From: Clonostachys chloroleuca
Taxonomy: Eukaryota > Ascomycota > Sordariomycetes > Hypocreales > Bionectriaceae
Direction: 5' to 3'
Assembly (NCBI GenBank): GCA_037952775.1
Contig: JBANAY010000001.1
Location: 2,852,001-2,916,000 of the forward strand
Length of the DNA: 64,000 nucleotides
Below are positions 37,245 to 48,805 of this stretch, one piece after another. The number at the start of each line of letters is the position of its first letter. Positions within the stretch are counted from its first letter, which is position 1. The notes under the pieces were generated by a model. The model made no database searches, was not told where the DNA came from, and was given only the letters and a program-made list of their open reading frames with translations. Position numbers and translations under genes: made by a program.

Positions 37245-38057
37245 GGCCCATTGTATGATATCCAAGAGGATGTCATGTATACACACAAAAAAGGTGATTT
37301 TGGCATGGGCGGAATGCATATAGCCACAACTTGCTATTCGACGAGCGTGCATCTAGAATATGGGATTTGGTGAGGTTTAGAGCTGATATCTGACCTCAAT
37401 TTAATTATCTGTTTCTTGGGCAGGGCAAAAAAAAAAAAGATGAGGGATGTGCAATATGCAGCATTGATTATGATATTCTACTCAATACGTTTGGATGTAT
37501 GGATAATACCTATGACGGAGTTTTGTTGAAGGAATGGGCGCATTAGGCCAGTAGTTAGCACTAGCTGTATTACTTAAGATTACCAAATAAACGGGTTTAT
37601 CTTGTGTCAGACTCCATTCATCCGAACCTGGCAGTGCTAAAAGATGGGGAGTCCGGCATTTGGGGTCTCCTTACCTTTTATTTGTAATGATTATCCTTCC
37701 CCAAAACACCACGCTCATCCCATCATACCTTGATTCTCTTAGTTCGAATTTGTCATGAGCAAGCGCTTTCCAGTGTTTTCGTGTACCATGACCAAGGTTC
37801 TGAAATGCTTCCCTAGGGAGCTCGTAATGATTATTAGGCAGGTATTCACTTTTGGTTGCTTAATTTCAATCACCGATTCAAGTTCAAGATTCTCGATCAT
37901 GATCTCTATGATTTGAACACGCTCATATAAATACATAGAGGTAATTTCCTCTTTAATTCGTAGTAAATCTTTACATTTCCATTACATCGTATTAGGAGTC
38001 ATAGCGTCAGCGTATTTGAACCGTTTCTTAAGATTCAGCATTGCATTCTTCATCAAA
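37245..38057. other. Intergenic region
   Basis: About 810 nt, AT-rich, between two + strand genes. It includes an A-rich run near 37425. No coding or RNA feature was recognised. Confidence 0.5.
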
Positions 38058-38807
38058 ATGCCCACTTACCTGTGTCACGGCTTCCGGTGGCATCGCAGGA
38101 GCATCCGCTTCTTTGTCATCATCTACGACGTGCTCGATGCGGCGCCGGACTGGATCATCGGCCGGGGCTCGTCGGCGGCAATACTGGCGCACTTCTACGA
38201 GAGATATGAATTTCTGCCCCGGCCGCCTTCCTTTAGAGGGCTCTCCGAGCCGCCTGTACCGTGTCCCGATGGTTGTCCCATAGATGGGGACGAGGGCGAG
38301 GACGACGATGACAACCGCACCGCACGCCTCGATCAAGACCCCGTACTAATTAACGATGAGTGGTCCGCCGTGAAGCTCCTGGAGGAATATGACCCCCGTG
38401 AGACCGTGGAGCCGTGCCGGCCGCATGCATATGTTGCCGACTATGCTGTCCGGGTGGAGCTCAACGCCGATGTGACGGAGGAGATCGCTCGTTATGAGCG
38501 GATGACCAACGAGAGAGGCGACAACTCTTGGTTTGAGAAACTGAGGGACGCCCTGGAGAAGGACGAGGAGATCGGGTGGTTTGTTGTAGTGAACGGGGTC
38601 GAGGATGACATTGTCGAGGCGGAACGCGGGATGAGAATGATTGAGCGGATACCCGGCCAGTCTCAACTTAATGAGTCTCATGAAAGGGCAGAGCAGGGAG
38701 AGATTGCCACGGACCATGAAAGCATAGATGATTTAGGGAAACAGCAGGATATGAAGATACCATCGTCGACGTTGAAACGGCTGAAAGAGATCGTCCTTCG
38801 AAAATAA
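38058..38807 (+). CDS. Conserved filamentous-fungal protein (developmental-regulator-like)
   Basis: This intronless frame encodes 249 residues from the ATG at 38058. The opening MPTYLCHGFRWHRRSIR, then WIIGRGSSAAILAHFYERYEFLP, matches a conserved fungal family that is often labelled 'developmental regulator' without strong functional proof. The middle is acidic (DGDEGEDDDDN), and the C-terminal half is rich in charged helices, for example FEKLRDALEKDEEIGWFVVVNG. There is no signal peptide or membrane segment. I infer a soluble intracellular protein and cannot name a biochemical role. Confidence 0.7.
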   Translation: MPTYLCHGFRWHRRSIRFFVIIYDVLDAAPDWIIGRGSSAAILAHFYERYEFLPRPPSFRGLSEPPVPCPDGCPIDGDEGEDDDDNRTARLDQDPVLINDEWSAVKLLEEYDPRETVEPCRPHAYVADYAVRVELNADVTEEIARYERMTNERGDNSWFEKLRDALEKDEEIGWFVVVNGVEDDIVEAERGMRMIERIPGQSQLNESHERAEQGEIATDHESIDDLGKQQDMKIPSSTLKRLKEIVLRK

Positions 38808-39410
38808 CTGTAAAGTATACAAATTTGCCCCCCGCTAGCATCTTAGACTTATAGACAGCTACATATACAGGTGCTTCTTGAACTAAATATGATAGCAAAT
38901 ACCCGATGCAATTTGCTCCATCTTAACCGAGATGAATAAGTAAGAGTTTCGAGAGATTAATCGAGACTACCAAACTTATTACTAAAGTAGGTAGGGCCTC
39001 TAGTGTGCGCGATTCAAAGTGCCCCTAATAGCCTTGGAACTAGCTATAGGCGCTGGTTACCTGCAGTTTCCACGCATATTTGGATCTCCCCGTAATAATT
39101 AAACCATTCGATTGATAAATATTTTAAATCTTGGTAAATATAATTGGAACAATCCCTGGGGAGGTTGAAGGATTGAAGGAAGGATATCAATGCGTCACGT
39201 GAATGTAGAACTGTGCCGCCAGCTGTGGTTTTGGGTCACCGTCATCCTTAACTAACAGCGCCTGTAGTAAGCTGCCACTACCATCACCACCACAATTGGT
39301 CGATTGGACTGCGTCAAGGGGCAGCCGTCTTCTGAGTATGATAAAGGTCTGTCGCCAGGCTATCGCGCTCCCGATGACAGACTAGCTCCGGCTCCTCCTC
39401 GACGGACGCC
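38808..39410. other. Intergenic region upstream of the MFS gene
   Basis: About 600 nt containing the 3' end of the preceding gene and the promoter of the transporter gene, including a CACGTG palindrome listed separately. Confidence 0.5.
39195..39202. promoter_or_regulatory. TCACGTGA E-box palindrome
   Basis: The perfect palindrome TCACGTGA lies about 210 bp upstream of the transporter ATG. CACGTG is the core bound by fungal bHLH factors such as Cbf1. Use as a regulatory site is inferred from position only. Confidence 0.4.
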
Positions 39411-41394
39411 ATGGCTGGCTATAATCAAAACTATCTTACCCCGGCCTCGGGTCAGGAGCCAGGCGAGTCCTTTGCCCAGACGGGGGCCGAATTCAGTCTC
39501 GACGACAGCGAAATCGGTAGCCCTGGATATCTCGCGACCCCGACACTAAGCCCCGGCTTTCGGCCTGGCCAATCTCCCCCTCATTCGCACAGACCGGGGC
39601 CGAGCTTGATCTCGACGATAGTGATGAGGAAGACGTAGACGAGGAGGAGGACGACCTCGACCTACGCTCCGAGGTTGTTGGGAATGCCGGTCCGGCGGCC
39701 GAGGTATATCAGATGGTAGAGCAGAACCAAGTGCGGAGGGACCTCACCGTTGAGCGCCCTTGGGAGGGGAACGAGCTGGTGTCACCCCGGCCGGACATGC
39801 GTAACAACAGCACAAGCTCCGTCGCCAGCTTCCAGCTGTACACGCCGGACGAGGAGATTGCAGTACGGAGGAAGCTTGATCGCAAGCTCGTCTTGTTCGT
39901 CGCGCTGCTCTTCTTGCTAAGCTTTCTCGATCGCTCCAGTAAGATTGATACCTGCCTTCTTTCCTTGAGGCTCTGATCTAACCCTTCTCAATAGACATTG
40001 GAAACGCTCGGATTGCTGGGATGGACAAAGACCTTCAGACGAAGCCGCCCCGCGACGATTGGTACGATTGGTCTCTCACAGCTTTTTACATATCGTACAT
40101 CTCTTTCGAGTGGATGGCGTTGCTCTGGAGGCTTATACCGGCTCACAAGTTCGTCTGCGGCATCGTCATCGCATGGGGCGCGACCGCAGCGCTGCAGTCT
40201 ATTGCGCCCTCATACCCTGTGTTGATATTCTTCCGGGTTGTGCTGGGAATTAGCGAGGCGGGCTTCACTGGGATCCCGTTCTATCTGAGCTTCTTTTTCA
40301 AAAGGGACGAGCTTGCCTTCCGGACCGCCATGTTCATCTCTGGTACGTCTCCTTTCTTATACCGAGTTTCATCAGAATTCGCTTGCTAACATGACAACTG
40401 CAAAGCTGCTCCTCTCGCCACTAGCTTTGCTTCCTCCCTGGCATGGGTCATCGTCAAGTGTGCCGAGCTGAGTCCCATCGCCCCCTGGCGACTCCTCTTC
40501 CTCATCGAGGGCTTCCCATCAGTCATAGCCGGCGTCATCGCCTTCAGAGTCATTCCCGACTCCCCTCAGACCGTATCTTACTTCACCAAGCGCGAGCGTA
40601 AAGTCGCCAGGCTGCGCCTCCGCGGCGAGAAGCCGACCCCCACCAAGCCCGACCAGAAGGAAGACTCGGCCGGCATTCAGGGCCAGGCCCTCCTCGCCGT
40701 CTTCCGCGACCCCGTCGCCTGGATCTCCGCCGCCATGTTCTTCCTCTCCAACATGGCCTACTCCTCCCTCCCCGTCTTCCTCCCCAAGATCCTCACCGAG
40801 ATGGGCTTCAACAACCTCTCCGCCCAGGCCCTCAGCGCGCCCCCTTTCCTCGTCGCCTTTTTCCTCGTCCTCGTCACCGCCCACCTCTCCGACCGCTTCC
40901 GCACTAGGACCATCCCCATCGTTTTCCACGCTGCTGCTTCTGCCGCCGGGTACGCCATCCTCGCCGTCGCCGAGCCCATGAAGCTCTCCCCCGTGTTCCG
41001 CTACATGGCCGTCTACCCGGCCGCCGCGGGGTTCTTCAACGTCGTCACCCTCATCATCACCTGGAGCATCAACAACCAGGCCAACCAGAGCCGGCAGGGA
41101 GGCGGCTTTGCTCTGCTGCAGCTCATCGGCCAGTGCGGGCCCCTGGTCGGCACACGCCTGTATCCGGTCAAGGACGGGCCATACTACGCGCACGGCATGC
41201 GCACCTGCTTCTGGGCCATGCTCGGGGTCGCCATTTTGGCCATCATTCTTCGAGTATACATGTCATATCAGAACAGGAAAATGGATAGGCTTGAAAAGGA
41301 GCGAGCCTCCGAGCTAGTTGACGAAGAGGAGGAGGGTTTGGTTGGAAACGGGAGGCGGCAAATACAGCCAGACTCGTTTCGCTACATGCTTTGA
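39411..41394 (+). CDS. MFS anion:cation symporter (Dal5/Tna1-like), with N-terminal frame break
   Basis: Exons 39411-39938, 39995-40342 and 40406-41394. The membrane part is a typical twelve-helix major facilitator: KLVLFVALLFLLSFLDRSNIGNARIAGM, FRVVLGISEAGFTGIPFYLSFFF, WRLLFLIEGFPSV and FFNVVTLIITWSINNQ are hallmarks of the allantoate/nicotinate permease branch (ACS family). Substrates in this branch are carboxylates or vitamins; which one applies here is not visible. The long acidic cytosolic N-terminus changes frame at a C5 run (39576-39580). One extra base would join it into 621 residues. If the break is real, the ATG at 39713 would still give a full transporter of about 520 residues. Both introns keep phase. 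Confidence 0.85.
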
Positions 41395-41588
41395 ACGTTC
41401 ATATAAATCTGTAAAATACCAATCTTCGGCAATTGGAATAAATATTATTTCTTGGGGGTTTAGTTCCAACCTTGTGTGGATGTCTGTCGTCTACTCAGCC
41501 AATTCATCATATGCAATACACCCAGTATTGATACCCAACACGTCCGCAAATTTTGGCCCTTGCTCGCCAACTGGTGGTCTATTTTACA

Positions 41589-42920
41589 TTATACCGCAGG
41601 CTGAGCTCCGACCCCGAACACCATCCACGAAGGTGCACGATAACGACGCACGCCCTCTTTCCACCAGTCATCCTTGTTGCCGTGGACACTCTTCTCTAGG
41701 TTGAACATGGCATAACTTGGTTGAGGCTTCCCTTTGATTGGATCACCTGGCCGTGCCCGCCGACGATTAGCCTTCCATGCTTCGAAATTTGATCTGCTGT
41801 GATCATTCTGCTTCTTCAGTTTTGATTTGAGCTTGTTGAACCGAATAGTGCCTTCTTGAATAATGTCATTGGCAAAGATTTTAAGCTTCTTGGCCTTTTT
41901 CGGGATATGGCTCGAGATGCTCTTAAGGGAAATGGTTGAAGGCTTTCGTTTCTTGCTCTGAAATTTGTCACCAAAGTTGATGGGATGTAGCTTGGTGCCA
42001 AACTGAGGGCTTTCGAAACCGGAGGCGTCACCGCCTCCGTCGTATTGACTCTTGATAGCATGGGTGCTTTCGAACGTGGCCCGGCTGCTGCATTGGCACC
42101 TTGGGCACCTTTGAATCACGTCGGGTGGAGCGCGACATTGAGAGACAGAATCGGATGGCAGGACCTCTTCCTCTTCTTCGCTCTTGTCCAGGTCGAGCCC
42201 ATCACAAGTGGAAATTTCTAGACGAGGTTCTGACTTCCACTCATTTGCGGTAGCAGCTGCCTCATCAGCAGCGTCGTGTAGAGTAGAACAAGGTGTGTTC
42301 GGGCGCGGGCTCGAGTGTAGGTTTGAGAGCTGGTCATTTCCTTCGCTATATCTTGAAAGGTTTGTTTCATTGAGCGTGTTCAGACTTGGTGGTGACGCGG
42401 GAGACCTGGCCCGGACCAGATCGTCGTCTTTGGACCCATATGATGACGAGGTATCTCTAACCTTGCAGGCTAAATCGTCTTTTGACATAATAGACGGAGT
42501 ATCCTCTTTTGATATGATGGAAGGAGCTTGTGTCGCTAGGTGAAGGGAATGTTTCATCATTTCGACAAGGTCGTCTTCTTGGCATAACGACACGGTGCTT
42601 TCTGAGAGATTATGCGCTCTGGCCGCAGCAAAGTTGAAAGCAGGCGCGACATTGTAGACACGCTCGGTTGGAGGTTCCGAACTGGGCTTGATCTCTATTG
42701 GTAAGGTCTCTGATTCTTGGTCTGCGGGAGTCTCGGTGCTCCCCTCTCGAAGGCTTGGCAGCTCTTTGGGTAAAACCACCCTCTTCCAACGTCTGGGGGG
42801 GTAAGGGGGTTTAGTCTCGTTGAAGTACCCTGGCATGCGAGATATGCCGCCTTGTGGAGAGAAAGATACACGCCGGCGGCTTGGTCGAGGAACCGGCAGG
42901 CCAGCATGGATGGAAGCCAT
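41589..42920 (-). CDS. Uncharacterised basic, Ser-rich fungal protein
   Basis: This single-exon frame encodes 443 residues. The N-terminus is basic (RPSRRRVSF, PPRRWKRVVLPKELPS) and the central part is Ser/Asp/Glu-rich. A CPRCQC pair sits after an acidic patch. The C-terminal 130 residues are strongly basic (KKRKPSTISLKSISSHIPKKAKKLK) and end in a compact, conserved-looking block, SYAMFNLEKSVHGNKDDWWKEG...APSWMVFG. I recognise no named domain. The basic segments suggest nuclear or nucleic-acid association, which is inference only. Its stop lies 194 nt from the convergent transporter stop. Confidence 0.65.
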   Translation of the reverse strand: MASIHAGLPVPRPSRRRVSFSPQGGISRMPGYFNETKPPYPPRRWKRVVLPKELPSLREGSTETPADQESETLPIEIKPSSEPPTERVYNVAPAFNFAAARAHNLSESTVSLCQEDDLVEMMKHSLHLATQAPSIISKEDTPSIMSKDDLACKVRDTSSSYGSKDDDLVRARSPASPPSLNTLNETNLSRYSEGNDQLSNLHSSPRPNTPCSTLHDAADEAAATANEWKSEPRLEISTCDGLDLDKSEEEEEVLPSDSVSQCRAPPDVIQRCPRCQCSSRATFESTHAIKSQYDGGGDASGFESPQFGTKLHPINFGDKFQSKKRKPSTISLKSISSHIPKKAKKLKIFANDIIQEGTIRFNKLKSKLKKQNDHSRSNFEAWKANRRRARPGDPIKGKPQPSYAMFNLEKSVHGNKDDWWKEGVRRYRAPSWMVFGVGAQPAV

Positions 42921-44138
42921 GGCGTAGGCGGTCCAAGACGCGCTGAAATATATGATATTGGTGTTATGATGAAGAATGGGGTGCTGGCAGCTTAGAGTGT
43001 ATATTTTATATGATGTTGGTGAGGAGACAACAAACTACTTGCTATCTACGAGTCGAGGAAAGTGATATTCCGAGCATCTACATAAACACCTTCCTCGTAT
43101 CTCTTCATCTCCTCCATAGGAAGGAAGGCATCCATTTCGTATATGAGGAAGTTACCTGCTGCTTTTCCTCCCTGTAACTGCCGAGTAGCTTCCACTTGAA
43201 ACTATGTAGGCAGATGATCGCATAAATGGGTTTGATGGGACTATTTACAACAAATAATCCTGCCCCTCCTTGTCTCCAGAAGCTCATTCGAAATAGCGAC
43301 GAGCCGAGTGAGGGTGGCTTACAAAACATGGCAATAGCAACACACCAACTTTACATGTCTTGGCGGGCCGGGTAGATGATAATGTTTTTTTTTCTTTATC
43401 TGCATGCCCAAAGAGGCTTGTATTTATCCTTGGACGTTTGGGCGTTTGGGCGTTATGCATAAGAGTAATGGCTAGGCTCAGTATATATAATCCACCAACC
43501 CGCCCACGTAGGGGTACCGTACCTTTCGTCAGCTCTCCATCTTCATATCACCTCTTTTAGCTCTACATTCGTGCCTCGGTCTTTCACATGAGTCTTCACC
43601 TTTCTTCTCGTTCTTACATATCTCTTTCATTTTTCATTCTTTCCCCTCATGCTACTAGCAAAGGCATGGCCCAAGACAACTGGAGCCGATTGTCCACTAA
43701 CCTTCTATCACACCTTGATTTCACATATGCCTGATATTGGAACCTATCATCTTCCGGGCTTTCAGCTGCCACTAAGGCTCACTTGGCCTGGTTGCTGCCA
43801 TGGCAAACCTCTTGACTGGTTTCGCATCCTTCGTGTTGGCAGCGCATGGTGCACCCTTACACCTCGTTGTGTAATGGTCCCACTTTTCGATGGTTATTGC
43901 TAAGAATGACTTCTCTATCCACTACATCAATGCGGTTTTTCTTGTACTGCTTATCCGTTATGCTGACGCCGACCAAGCGTTATGCTCAGTCGAACCTGCC
44001 GAAGTATAAAGGCGACAATAACGCAAGCCGTTATTCCATCGCAATATCCAATCTACCTTCCAAATTAAGTCCCCTTTGACTGTTTACCTTTTCATTTATT
44101 GCGGGGCAAAATAGAATTCCAAAGATTCCATTCGGGCC
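42921..44138. other. Divergent intergenic region with pyrimidine-rich tract
   Basis: A 1.2-kb promoter region between two divergent genes. A CT-rich tract at about 43540-43650 precedes the bZIP gene, and a short CGTTTGGG repeat lies at 43435-43454. No gene was recognised. Confidence 0.5.
43435..43454. repeat. 8-bp tandem repeat CGTTTGGG
   Basis: Two full copies and half of a third follow each other in the upstream region of the bZIP gene. No function is evident. Confidence 0.75.
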
Positions 44139-45337
44139 ATGAACAAATCCCAGAGTCTGGAGTGCAGGGGAACCTCAGAGGCCATCAGACCCCGGACACG
44201 ACAAAGGTTATACAAGGCACCGCCCACTCTAGATGTCCCAGACATAGACCAGGACGCAGCCGAGAGGAAGAGAGTCCTGAATGTCTTGGCTCAACGCAGA
44301 TATCGTAAGTATAAGGACACGACCAGCCTCGGCGCACCGTTTCCCACCGACCGGTTCACTGACTCGGTTGGCCAGGCGAGAGGAAGCGCCAGGAGCGCCT
44401 GAAAAGCAAAGCGCAAGATGAGGCCTCCACGGGCAAAGATTCTGGAGATAGAGCTCCCGAAGCCCAGTCGGAGGACCTTTCGTTCCCAGGCGACGCTGAT
44501 GTGTCGCCCCTACCTGTACGCAGTAATGCAACAGTAGTAACGCAACCACAATCTTCAGTTGGTGGGGACACGGGAGTCGCCCTCGCAGATCTGGAGCTGC
44601 TTCCTTGGGACTCATTGGATGGTCCCGATGTGACGGCTCTTATCGAGTCTTCATCCGACTCTTTTAGTACTTTCACAGGCCAGAGCGTATGCGGAGAAGC
44701 AGGTTACTTGGACCAGTCAGGCTTTACGTGCATGAATGGCGCATTCACGCCGACATTCTCATCTACATTCGGATCATCACCGTCCTCCTTCGAGGCTCTA
44801 TCAAGCTCCTCGGAATCCGACTTCGACTTCGTAGACAACTACCTACTCCCCGTCCACGAGCTCACACTCATGAGAGCGTTCAAGAGGATCGCAGAACGTA
44901 TCGGGTGCGCGACCAGCGCCATGTGGGAGTTGGACTGCCTATCTCCGTTCAACCAGGGCACGGCCACCCCGTCAGATCAGCTACCGGTCGCCTGGCGCCC
45001 AACCATGGCACAAATCACCATCCCCCACCACCCGATGCTCGACTTCATGCCCTGGCCGAGCGTGCGCGACAGGGTGCTCACCATGTTTAACATGCCGGAG
45101 TCGGCGCGGCCACCTGGGGCACGGGGCCCGCTGGCGCTGGTGAATTTTGCCTATGACTTTGAAGATAACGCCGAAGGCGTGAGGGTTGGGTCCGATCCGT
45201 ACGACCCAGAGAGCTGGGAGGTCGGGCAGGTGCTCTTTGAGCGATGGTGGTTCCTGTTTGATCGGGGCATTATTGAAACAAGCAATCGGTTGCGAAAACG
45301 TCGAGGTGCGCCGCAGCTGCTGCTGAAAGGGAGCTGA
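44139..45337 (+). CDS. bZIP transcription factor with DUF3425-like C-terminal domain
   Basis: Exons 44139-44304 and 44376-45337 join in phase 1 across a 71-nt intron with donor GTAAGT, giving 375 residues. The splice completes the basic region AERKRVLNVLAQRRYRERKRQER, with the N-x2-AQRRYR-x-R pattern of fungal bZIP proteins. No long leucine zipper follows. The C-terminal 150 residues (LPVHELTLMRAFKRIAERIG, HPMLDFMPWPSVRDRVL, GQVLFERWWFLFDRGIIETSNRLRKRRG) have the character of the DUF3425 domain that accompanies such basic regions in filamentous fungi. Targets are unknown. Confidence 0.82.
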
Positions 45338-46865
45338 TGGGTTCCCCCGTTATATACAATATATCTACGTAACAATGTGATGAAGCTGTGTACGGATAGA
45401 TAACGAGAGTAATTAATGAGACAAGGTTGTCTTTACGGACATCACCATGTTCCTAGAAATTAGCAATCAATAATGCATTCTGAGACCATAAGCTACGCGA
45501 CGAATTGGGTCTAACAGGAACGGTTACGCTCTCTGAACCAGCCAGTTGCAAAGGAGGAGGGCGGTGAGCAGCTGTCCCGTTCTGCCACTCTGCGTCATGT
45601 TCGTCCCCGTGGTGGTGTGATCAATGCATCTGTCCATCCCTGTCCAAAAGTGCGGGGATCACGGAATGTGTCTCTGACTGACCATGCATTGTGGAATTGT
45701 CCATGATACGGAGTCCAGACCCGATCAAGCATGCCATTGCATCAGCGGCAATTAGCCATCTTGAGGAGAGCTGAATGATACCTACCTAGGTACGGAGTAG
45801 GTAGGCTGTCACTTAGGTTCTGCTAAGCAAGCCTCTACCATGGCGTCGCTATAGCACATGTTTGCACCGGTTGAAGGTGACGAGGAAAAGCCTCCGCTAA
45901 CCAGCATGCTGCTACCGAACAGCCAATCAAGGCCCAGGGCAAGAGCAGCAGGCCGCCTTAGACGGAGATAATGTGGGGAGGGAGAAATTTCCATCGCTAG
46001 TGCATTTCCCTTCTGGATTTTTTTCTTTGCCTGCTGGGCAATGCAATGGTACCCCTCCATGCCTGCATGCTGAAGACTGGCTGATGGCTCTGTCCGTGGG
46101 AGGGTTCAAGGTACATGTGCCGCTCATGCCTGTACCCGCTATCGGAGCTCGCTGTATAAACCAGTACCTGTCACCTTGTAGCCCAAAGACCCTTGTTCTC
46201 TTGGTCCGTGGCCCCATCTCCCGCTGCCTGGCCCGTGCAAAACTGCCGTTGACCTGCTCGCTTCGTGACTCTCTAGTATTGCCTCAACCTTTTTCCTTCT
46301 CTTTATTTTCTATCCTCACCTTACCTCGCATCTGCGTTCCTCCCCGTGCAGATAGACTCTCCCGCCCAACCCCTCCCCTCCCCTTCTCCCCCTCTCTTTT
46401 GTTCTCGATTGTCTGTTGGAAGCTCTCGAAGACCCCTACAGCGGCGCTGTTGTGTAGCTGGGAACCTGTTTCGGGTGAGTTCAACCCCCTCGTCCCTCAT
46501 ACCCCTCCACCCCTCCAATGCTTCCCGGCCTGCAGCTATTTCAGATCGATCCAATTGCGTTCGATGGGAATACCTGCAGGCTCACCGTTGCCCCTTCTGT
46601 TCGTTGGCAGCGCCGAATCTGTCTTCTCCTGCATCGGGTCCATAGCCATTCCTGACTGACAGCTTTGCTTGCCAGCAGGTGTACCTTTTTGTCCTTTTGT
46701 CCTCTCGTCCATTTTATAGCCGTCGCTCTCTTCAGGCCACAGAGCTCGACCGCACTCCTACTTCCTGGCTTGAAGAGTGAAAGTTCTTCTCCGACCGCCT
46801 AGAGCGTTGTCGTCGCCTATTCAGATCGAACCACTTTCCTCGACACCGCTCCCACACAATCCACC
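45338..46865. promoter_or_regulatory. Upstream region and CT-rich leader of the MTHFR gene
   Basis: The 1.5-kb gap ends in strongly pyrimidine-rich sequence (about 46290-46520 and 46680-46860), typical of core promoters and leaders of highly expressed filamentous-fungal genes. The ORF of 228 codons at 45973-46659 follows this CT-rich composition and looks spurious. Apart from the ATG context CCACCATG at the gene start, no specific site was identified. Confidence 0.5.
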
Positions 46866-48805
46866 ATGCATATCAAGCAGATGCTCACCGAGGCGGAGGG
46901 CACCGGCCAGCCGTCCTTCTCCTTCGAGTACTTCCCTCCCAAGACGGCCCAGGGTGTTCAAAACCTCTACGATCGTATGGGTCGCATGTACAATTTTGGC
47001 CCCAAGTTCATCGACATCACCTGGGGTGCAGGTGGCAGAATTGCCGAGCTCACCTGCGAGATGGTCCACCAAGCCCAGGCCGTCCATGGTCTTGAAACCT
47101 GCATGCATTTGACGTGCACTGACATGGGTATGGAGAAGGTCAACGATGCTCTAAAGAGGGCTTACAAGGCTGGCTGTACCAATATCCTCGCCTTGCGCGG
47201 TGACCCCCCTCGCGACCAGGAGAAGTGGACAGCCACCGAGGACGGGTTCCAGTATGCCCGCGACCTCGTCAAGCACATCCGGAAAGAATTCGGTGATCAT
47301 TTCGACATTGGCGTGGCCGGTTACCCCGAGGGATGCGACGACAACAAAGATGAGGACCAGCTGCTTGACCACCTCAAGGAGAAGGTTGATGAAGGTGCTT
47401 CTTTCATTGTTACACAGATGTTCTACGATGTGGACAACTTTATCCGCTGGGTGAAGAAGGTACGCGAGAAGGGGATCAACATTCCCATTCTGCCCGGCAT
47501 CATGCCAGTCGCAACATACGCCAGCTTCCTTCGCAGGGCCAACCACATGCAATGCAAGATTCCCCAAACATGGCTAGACCGCCTTGAACCTGTCAAGAAC
47601 GACGATGTTGCTGTGAGGGAAATTGGTACGACCCTGGTTGCCGAAATGTGCCGCAAACTGCTCGCCAATGGCATCTTCCACTTGCACTTCTACACCATGA
47701 ACCTTGCCCAAGCCACCCGCATGGTTCTGGAAGAGCTCCAATGGACCCCATCGGCCGAGCGACCTCTGCAGCCAGCACTGCCCTGGAAGCCCTCAAAGGG
47801 CTTGGGTCGTCGTGACGAGGACGTGCGACCCATTTTCTGGCGTAACCGCACAAAGGCATACGTTTTGCGTACACAAGACTGGGACGAATTCCCCAACGGG
47901 CGATGGGGTGACTCTCGCTCTCCTGCCTTTGGAGAACTCGATGCGTACGGCATTGGCTTGACTGGCTCCAACGAAGCCAACAGGAAGAAATGGGGGAGCC
48001 TCGATCTTATCGAGACATCGCTGAGCTCTTTGTCAAGTATCTGAAGAATGAGATTGAGACATTGCCTTGGAGCGAATCTCCTCTGACAGGCGAGGCAGAT
48101 GCCATCAGGGAAAACCTGGTCAACCTCAATAGACGGGGCATTCTGACCGTAAACTCCCAACCTGCTGTTGACGGCGTCAAGTCATCTCACCCTGTCCACG
48201 GTTGGGGCCCCTCCAATGGATATGTATACCAGAAGTCGTACCTCGAGGTGCTGGTTCATCCTCGACTGTACCAGGAGCTGACCAGCCGCATGGCCAAGCA
48301 TGAAGACCTGACTTACTATGCCGTTACCAAGTCTGGCCAGCTCGAGACCAACGCACCCAGTGAGGGCCCTAATGCCGTGACATGGGGTGTCTTCCCCGGC
48401 AAGGAGATTGTCCAGCCGACCATCGTCGAGAGCGTCAGCTTCCTTGCATGGAGAGACGAGGCCTTCCAATTGGGAATGGATTGGGCCAAATGTTTTGATT
48501 CAGGCTCTGCCAGCAGAAAGCTCATTGAGCATATCATGACCGACTGGCACCTGATCAATATTGGTGAGTAACACACGGCCCAGCATCTTTCCTTGACAAC
48601 TTTGGTTACCTAACAATTTCCCCTAGTAAACAACGACTTCCATGACAACGAGAGCATATTCAAACTCTTTGACGGCCTAGAGATTGATTTCAAGGAACTA
48701 GAGTCGCCTTTTGAAGGTCAGACAGACAATCAGGAGTCTGTGTCTAATGGCACTCATGCCTCCCAAGCGATTCCCAAGGAAGCTGCCGCCTTGGTGGCAA
48801 ACTAA
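46866..48805 (+). CDS. MET13: Methylenetetrahydrofolate reductase, Met13-like, with apparent frame break
   Basis: Exons 46866-48563 and 48627-48805. The N-terminal catalytic barrel shows FSFEYFPPKT, FIDITWGAGGR, ETCMHLTCTDM, NILALRGDPPRD, GVAGYPEG and TQMFYDVDNFIRW, all closer to yeast Met13 than to Met12. The enzyme reduces 5,10-methylene-THF to 5-methyl-THF for methionine synthesis. The regulatory C-terminal half (KWGEPRSYRDIAELF, HGWGPSNGYVYQKSYLE, WGVFPGKEIVQPTIVE) lies in a different frame. The switch falls at a G5 run (47992-47996), where TGG GGG GAG is expected. Read literally, the frame stops at 48044 after 392 residues. Bridging the break gives 625 residues, a normal length. The 63-nt intron has a CCTAAC branch. 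Confidence 0.92.

Noticed and set aside
40519..41193. 224-codon minus-strand ORF within the MFS gene
   Set aside because: It is antisense to transmembrane coding sequence and consists of Gly/Glu/Asp repeats, a codon-bias artefact.
45973..46659. 228-codon plus-strand ORF upstream of MTHFR
   Set aside because: It lies in the CT-rich promoter and leader, and its Pro/Ser/Leu-rich translation reflects that composition.
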